Shown piece by piece: positions 59,730 through 64,000 of a stretch of 64,000 nucleotides of DNA (positions within the stretch are counted from its first letter, which is position 1; every line of letters begins with the position of its first letter). The notes under the pieces are model-generated. The model did no database searches. It saw only the letters and a program-made list of their open reading frames with translations, and was not told the DNA's origin. Both the position numbers and the translations under genes were made by a program. The DNA is from an uncultured Brachyspira sp. (lineage in GTDB: Bacteria > Spirochaetota > Brachyspiria > Brachyspirales > Brachyspiraceae), in NCBI RefSeq assembly GCF_944390845.1, contig NZ_CALXRM010000009.1:1-64000 (forward strand). Direction: 5' to 3'.

Positions 59730-61871
59730 TTAAAATCTTTTCTTTCTGTCATGTTTTTTTTCTTTTTTATTATGTTCTTCTTCAACATAATCGGCTGGTT
59801 TTTCAAGTAAAGCTTTTCTGCTTAAAGAATATTTTCCGCCTTTTATGTCTATGATTTTTACTTTTATCTCATCACCAATTTTTAATACTTCTTCAACATT
59901 TAGAACATGTTTATAAGCTAATTCAGAAATGTGGCAAAGTCCTTCAATACCTGGTAATATTTCTACAAAAGCTCCAAAATCTTTAATGTCTTTAACTACA
60001 CCGTCATAAACTTCGCCAACTTCAGGATCTTTAACATAAGAATTGATAAGCTGTACTGTTTTATCTAGTGTAGGACCGTCAGGAGCAAATATATTAACTA
60101 CGCCGCTGTCTTGTATTTCTACATCACTGCCAGTTTCTTCTATTATGGCTTTGATATTTTTACCGCCAGGACCTATTAATATTCTAATTTTTTCTGGATT
60201 AACTTCCATAGTTTTATATTTAGGAGCAAAATCAGAAACTTCACCAGCATTTGATATTGTAGAATCTATTATATCAAGTATAAAATATCTTGCTTTCTTA
60301 GCTTGTTCTAAAGCTTCTTTTAATATTTGAGTAGATATACCAGTAAGTTTAATATCGAGCTGGAAAGCAGTGATACCTTTTCTAGTACCAGCAACTTTAA
60401 AGTCCATATCTCCTAAATGGTCCTCAACACCTTGTATATCTGTAAGTATTTTGTATCCGTCTTTGTAAGTAGCAAGTCCCATAGCTATACCAGCTACACT
60501 AGCGTTAAGAGGTACTCCAGAAGCTAATAATGACATTGTAGAAGCACATATTGTAGCCATAGATGAAGAACCATTACTTTCTAATATTTCAGCAACAACT
60601 CTTATAGTATAAGGGAATTTTTCTTTGCTTGGCAATACAGCATTAAAAGAACGTTCTGCTAAATTACCATGACCAATTTCTCTTCTTCCAGGAGCGCCAT
60701 AACGTCCAACTTCTCCAACAGAGAAAGGAGGGAAGTTGTAGTGAAGCATGAAAGTTTTATTCTCTTTTCCGTATATATCGTCCATTAACTGAGCATCTTT
60801 TTCGCTTCCTAATGTAACTATAGATAAACATTGAGTTTGACCGCGAGTAAATAGAGCAGAACCATGTACTCTAGGTATTAAATTTATCATAGTGCTTATA
60901 GGTCTTATTTCATCTAAAGCTCTGCCGTCAGGACGCATAGATTTTTCTACTATAGCTTCTCTAACTATTTCTTCTTCTATAGCATGACATATACCTTTAA
61001 CTTGAGCTATTAATTTCTCATCTTCTATTTTAGTTTTGATATATTCTTCTATTTCATTGAAAGCATTGTCCATACTTTCATTTCTTTTAGTTTTATCAGG
61101 ATTATAATTAGCAGCTTCTATTTTTTCTCTTCCGTATTCAGTAACCATTTTTACCAATTCAGAATCATATTCAAATAATTCTTGTTCGATTTTTTGAGTA
61201 CCGCAAAGAGCAGCCATTTCATTTTGCATATCAATATATTTCTGCATTTCTTTATGAGCTAACTCTATAGCACCGATGAATACTTCTTCAGAAACTTCTC
61301 TAGCTTCACCTTCAATCATCAATATAGCATCTTTACTTCCAGCAACAATAATATCTAAATCGCTAGCAGCAAGTTCGCTGTTTTTAGGATTGATAATATA
61401 TTCGCCGTTTTTATATCCTATTCTAACAGCTGCTACAGGACCTCCAAAAGGTATCCAAGAAATTGTAAGAGCAGCACTTGATGCTATTAAAGCTAAAGCA
61501 TCAGTAGGCATATCAGTATCTACTGAAAGAACAGTAGGAATGATTTGTACTTCATTTCTAAAACCTTCTGGGAATAGAGGTCTTAAAGGTCTGTCTATAA
61601 TACGTGATATAAGTATTTCTTTATCTCTAGGTTTAGCTTCTCTTTTGAAGAAACCGCCTGGTATTTTACCACCTGCATAATATTTCTCATTATAATTGAC
61701 TGTTAGAGGGAAGAAATCAGATTCTAAATTAGGTTCTTTAGCTGCTACAACAGTTGCTAATATAGTAGTATTCCCTAACCTTAAAGTTACGGAACCATGA
61801 GCCTGTTTAGCTAGAAGCCCTGTTTCTAAAATTAATTCCTCTCCGCAAAAAACACTCTTAACTGTGACCAT
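59730..61871 (-). CDS. pnp: Polyribonucleotide nucleotidyltransferase
   Basis: Degrades RNA 3' to 5' using phosphate. 713 residues: first RNase PH domain (about 10-225, with R-P-L-R-P-L-F-P), a helical domain, second RNase PH domain (about 310-540, with D-G-R-A-L-D-E-I-R-P-I and the catalytic D-I-x-G-V-E-D-H-L-G-D-M-D-F-K), KH domain (about 555-610, I-G-P-G-G-K-N-I-K) and S1 domain (about 620-690, V-Y-D-G-V-V-K-D-I-K-D-F-G-A-F-V). It ends in a Lys/His/Arg-rich tail. It lies 78 bases after rpsO, the classical rpsO-pnp order. Confidence 0.97.
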   Translation of the reverse strand: MVTVKSVFCGEELILETGLLAKQAHGSVTLRLGNTTILATVVAAKEPNLESDFFPLTVNYNEKYYAGGKIPGGFFKREAKPRDKEILISRIIDRPLRPLFPEGFRNEVQIIPTVLSVDTDMPTDALALIASSAALTISWIPFGGPVAAVRIGYKNGEYIINPKNSELAASDLDIIVAGSKDAILMIEGEAREVSEEVFIGAIELAHKEMQKYIDMQNEMAALCGTQKIEQELFEYDSELVKMVTEYGREKIEAANYNPDKTKRNESMDNAFNEIEEYIKTKIEDEKLIAQVKGICHAIEEEIVREAIVEKSMRPDGRALDEIRPISTMINLIPRVHGSALFTRGQTQCLSIVTLGSEKDAQLMDDIYGKENKTFMLHYNFPPFSVGEVGRYGAPGRREIGHGNLAERSFNAVLPSKEKFPYTIRVVAEILESNGSSSMATICASTMSLLASGVPLNASVAGIAMGLATYKDGYKILTDIQGVEDHLGDMDFKVAGTRKGITAFQLDIKLTGISTQILKEALEQAKKARYFILDIIDSTISNAGEVSDFAPKYKTMEVNPEKIRILIGPGGKNIKAIIEETGSDVEIQDSGVVNIFAPDGPTLDKTVQLINSYVKDPEVGEVYDGVVKDIKDFGAFVEILPGIEGLCHISELAYKHVLNVEEVLKIGDEIKVKIIDIKGGKYSLSRKALLEKPADYVEEEHNKKEKKHDRKKRF

Positions 61872-61949
61872 ATTCTACTCCTTTATAGCCGAAAACACAC
61901 GCACACCGGGAGGGTATTGCAATTACTAAACTCTAAAACGTACAAAAAA

Positions 61950-62219
61950 TTATTTTCTTAATTTTAATCTTTGTATAAGGTTTTTGTAAGCTTCTATGTT
62001 AGTTTTTCTTAAATAGTTAAGAAGTTTTCTTCTTTTAGCAACCATTTTTAATAGACCCATTCTAGAGTGATTGTCTTTAGTATGAGTTTGAAAGTGACCT
62101 TTTAAGTAAGTTATACGATTAGTTAAAAGTGCTACTTGTACTTCAGTAGAACCTGTGTCCTTTTCATTTTTACCAAACTCTTTGATTATTTTTGCTTTTT
62201 CGTCTGCAGTGATAGACAT
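61950..62219 (-). CDS. rpsO: 30S ribosomal protein S15
   Basis: 89 residues with the S15 fold: [29 protein letters not shown] and R-R-K-L-L-N-Y-L-R. Binds 16S rRNA early in small-subunit assembly. AAGGAG precedes the start. Its first 34 bases overlap the end of ribF, so the two are translated in sequence. Confidence 0.98.
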   Translation of the reverse strand: MSITADEKAKIIKEFGKNEKDTGSTEVQVALLTNRITYLKGHFQTHTKDNHSRMGLLKMVAKRRKLLNYLRKTNIEAYKNLIQRLKLRK

Positions 62220-63121
62220 TGTTTTGTTCTCCTTTTGAAATATTTTCTTATCTTTTTTTCATCATTTTCTAATAATTTTTTAACTTCATCTATAGAATTA
62301 ACTTTTATGTTATCTCTTATATATTTGAGCAGAACAATAGTAATTTTTTTGCCATAAATCATTTTTGAAAAATCTAATATATGGCTTTCTACTCTAAGTT
62401 CTTTATTGATATTACTGATGCCTATAAATGTTAAAGCTTGATATACATTATCTCCATTTCCTATTTTTACAGTGGAACTGTATACCCCCATTTTTGGTAT
62501 GAAAATATTTTTTTGAACTTCTAAATTGGCAGTAGGGTAGCCTATCTTTCTGCCCAAAGCATTACCATGAACGACTAAGCCGCTCATAGCATATTCTCTA
62601 CCTAGCATCTTATTTACACTGACCATATTGCCATTTGAAAGTTCATCACGTATATAAGAGCTGGATATTTTATTTCCTTTATAATTTAGAAACTTGATAA
62701 AACTTACTCCAATACCGCATTCTTTAGAATATTTCTTTAAGAATTCTGAATCTCCCATTCTATCCTTTCCAAAGGCGAAATCAGTGCCTACCGCAATATG
62801 TTTCATACGATAGTACTCTATTAATTTGTTAAAGAACTCCTTAGCTTCCATTGTATAAAATTCTGGTAAAAAGTCAATAACTATTATATAATTAATGCCA
62901 AGAGCCTTTATGAAAGCTGTATTTTCTTCTATGGTGTAGATGGATACATTCTTCTTTTTTATAACTACTGCTATAGATAATAGATTGTGTTTTTGAGCAT
63001 AGTCTACTGTATATTTGATTAATTTTTGATGTCCTTTATGAACACTATCAAATTTTCCTATTGTTACAATACTATCTTTTTTTAAATTTAATTTAGAGAA
63101 ATCATTTATAATTTGATTCAT
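62186..63121 (-). CDS. ribF: Bifunctional riboflavin kinase/FAD synthetase
   Basis: Makes FMN and FAD from riboflavin. 311 residues. The N-terminal nucleotidyl-transfer domain has [10 protein letters not shown] (the HxGH type motif) and I-S-S-S-Y-I-R. The C-terminal kinase domain has [15 protein letters not shown] and M-G-V-Y. The last 20 residues are basic and overlap the rpsO start. The order ribF-rpsO-pnp is widespread. Confidence 0.96.
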   Translation of the reverse strand: MNQIINDFSKLNLKKDSIVTIGKFDSVHKGHQKLIKYTVDYAQKHNLLSIAVVIKKKNVSIYTIEENTAFIKALGINYIIVIDFLPEFYTMEAKEFFNKLIEYYRMKHIAVGTDFAFGKDRMGDSEFLKKYSKECGIGVSFIKFLNYKGNKISSSYIRDELSNGNMVSVNKMLGREYAMSGLVVHGNALGRKIGYPTANLEVQKNIFIPKMGVYSSTVKIGNGDNVYQALTFIGISNINKELRVESHILDFSKMIYGKKITIVLLKYIRDNIKVNSIDEVKKLLENDEKKIRKYFKRRTKQCLSLQTKKQK

Positions 63122-63149
63122 TTTTGTGCTATTTATCCATACCCTTAAT

Positions 63150-64000
63150 TTATTCTATTAACTGTTTTTTATCATTATTAAGTACTTTTTTCAATATGAA
63201 TGATATTGTTATAACGATTATTGATATTAAAAATAGATATAAATTCATAGTCCAATAATTTACATTACGTACAATAACTTCTAGTAAATTATAATGTTCT
63301 ATTGATATAGCAAATAATACTTTAATAACACCATATAGCACAAAAGCATTTAATATATTATGATATATATACTGTCTTGAATACAATGATAATCCCAACA
63401 TATAAAAAGAAAAGAATAAAAGAACGCAATTAATAAATATTAATATTATAGCATAAAAAGGTATATTACTTAAAGTTATTATTTTTAATAATGCTGTTAT
63501 GATATGGAATACTTCAAATCCAAATATAATATCTGTTGCAAATGTAGTTATATAGTTTCCAAAAGAACTTCTTTGGAATACTGTAGATGTTTTTTTAGTT
63601 TTGCTTGTTCCGTAAATTTCTGTTACTTCATGAAGTGATATTTCTTTGTCTGTAAAGTATATATAATCACTAAAATATAATTTTCCGGAAGATGAACTAT
63701 CTATAAATATGACATTTTTATAAGTGTTATCTAGTAATTTATAGCCAACTCTTATTAAATAATTATCCACTTTTGTGAAATATTGTCCGTTTTCATCTAC
63801 AAATAATGAACTTTTATCGCTTAATTCATTTCTTAAATAATCTATATTTTTATTAAAAAATACTGTGTATGCAGGATATAATGTTACAAAAACAGCTAAT
63901 ACTATAATTGTTATTAATATTGAGATGTTTCCAGTGAATTTATTTAAAGAACCTATTACTATCATAGCTGAAGTTGCTGCCACTATAACAATAGCGAAGA
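63150..64000 (-). CDS. Multispanning membrane protein, 5' end beyond the window
   Basis: The frame is open to the window edge; the GTG at 63983 is not convincing as a start because the hydrophobic run continues upstream (F-A-I-V-I-V-A-A-T-S-A). About 280 residues are visible: a hydrophobic block at the start, a soluble segment of about 80 residues (D-E-N-G-Q-Y-F-T-K-V-D-N-Y-L-I), then five or so helices to the end. The soluble segment has a beta pattern. The layout (helices, periplasmic domain, helices) recalls LptF/LptG-type permeases, but no defining motif is seen. It is 28 bases upstream of ribF and may be in its operon. Confidence 0.6.
   Translation of the reverse strand, partial: FAIVIVAATSAMIVIGSLNKFTGNISILITIIVLAVFVTLYPAYTVFFNKNIDYLRNELSDKSSLFVDENGQYFTKVDNYLIRVGYKLLDNTYKNVIFIDSSSSGKLYFSDYIYFTDKEISLHEVTEIYGTSKTKKTSTVFQRSSFGNYITTFATDIIFGFEVFHIITALLKIITLSNIPFYAIILIFINCVLLFFSFYMLGLSLYSRQYIYHNILNAFVLYGVIKVLFAISIEHYNLLEVIVRNVNYWTMNLYLFLISIIVITISFILKKVLNNDKKQLIE

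Noticed and set aside
61276..61680. Plus-strand open frame opposite pnp
   Set aside because: Shadow of a highly conserved gene on the other strand; no ribosome site or family.
61872..61949. Regulatory hairpin between rpsO and pnp
   Set aside because: Such hairpins exist in other bacteria, but I see only short weak complementarity here.

Overview
The window is AT-rich, compact DNA from a spirochaete, most likely a Brachyspira. This is inferred from gene content and base composition, not from a database match. Supporting signs are a spirochaete-type FliD, many lipoproteins with short lipoboxes ending in Ser-Cys, outer-membrane barrel proteins, lipooligosaccharide genes (a KdsC-type phosphatase with LptC- and LptA-like genes), AAGGA ribosome binding sites and TTGACA/TATAAT promoters.

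Layout. 1-5343: a repeat element, a small membrane protein, an OppA-type lipoprotein, a chemotaxis receptor gutted by an internal deletion, and lysS. 5463-18043: a surface-glycan island with three related GT-A glycosyltransferases, a GT9 heptosyltransferase-like protein, two nearly identical GT8 enzymes and a radical SAM/SPASM enzyme, broken up by an IS1595 transposase fragment, tandem repeats and about 2 kb of decayed DNA. A decayed copy of the lysS 3' end lies at 18170-18250, so the island is bracketed by lysS sequence. 18426-28253: lipoproteins, an FtsX-like permease, a metallophosphoesterase, a five-gene msrA/msrB/CsgG-like operon, an LCP protein with RsfS, and a barrel protein. 28331-34331: two tRNAs with SRP RNA, recA, a barrel protein, a DegT-family protein lacking its catalytic lysine, a substrate-binding lipoprotein, truA and two more tRNAs. 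34361-37741: KdsC/LptC/LptA-like operon. 38003-44955: barrel protein and large repeat-containing surface lipoproteins. 45106-52686: radC, an XRE regulator, fliD, a dead patatin gene and a SNF2 helicase. 52718-58020: repeat elements, a class I amidotransferase-like hydrolase, kptA, a second OppA and a lipoprotein preceded by a heptanucleotide array. 58023-64000: a SUKH protein, then pnp, rpsO, ribF and the end of a membrane protein.

The most unusual feature is the glycan island. Seven proteins from four enzyme families carry the same short aromatic/basic module (I-N-K-I-x-W-W/Y-x-P-x-R-K-x-R-D). It is N-terminal in five and C-terminal in two, and is joined to the catalytic domain by a heptad-repeat stalk whose length runs from a few to about 22 repeats. 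I read this as a shared docking or membrane-association tag that gathers different glycan enzymes. The 21-bp repeats behind the long stalks and the GACCA pentanucleotide arrays would allow rapid length and phase variation.

A second theme is simple-sequence arrays next to terminators: GACCA at 9930 and 16403, AGTCTAC at 57001. A third is a family of about six gene-free elements with shared inverted ends (TATACCTAAACAACTATA...TTTGTCA). All comparisons were made by eye. No alignment, structure or database search could be run.
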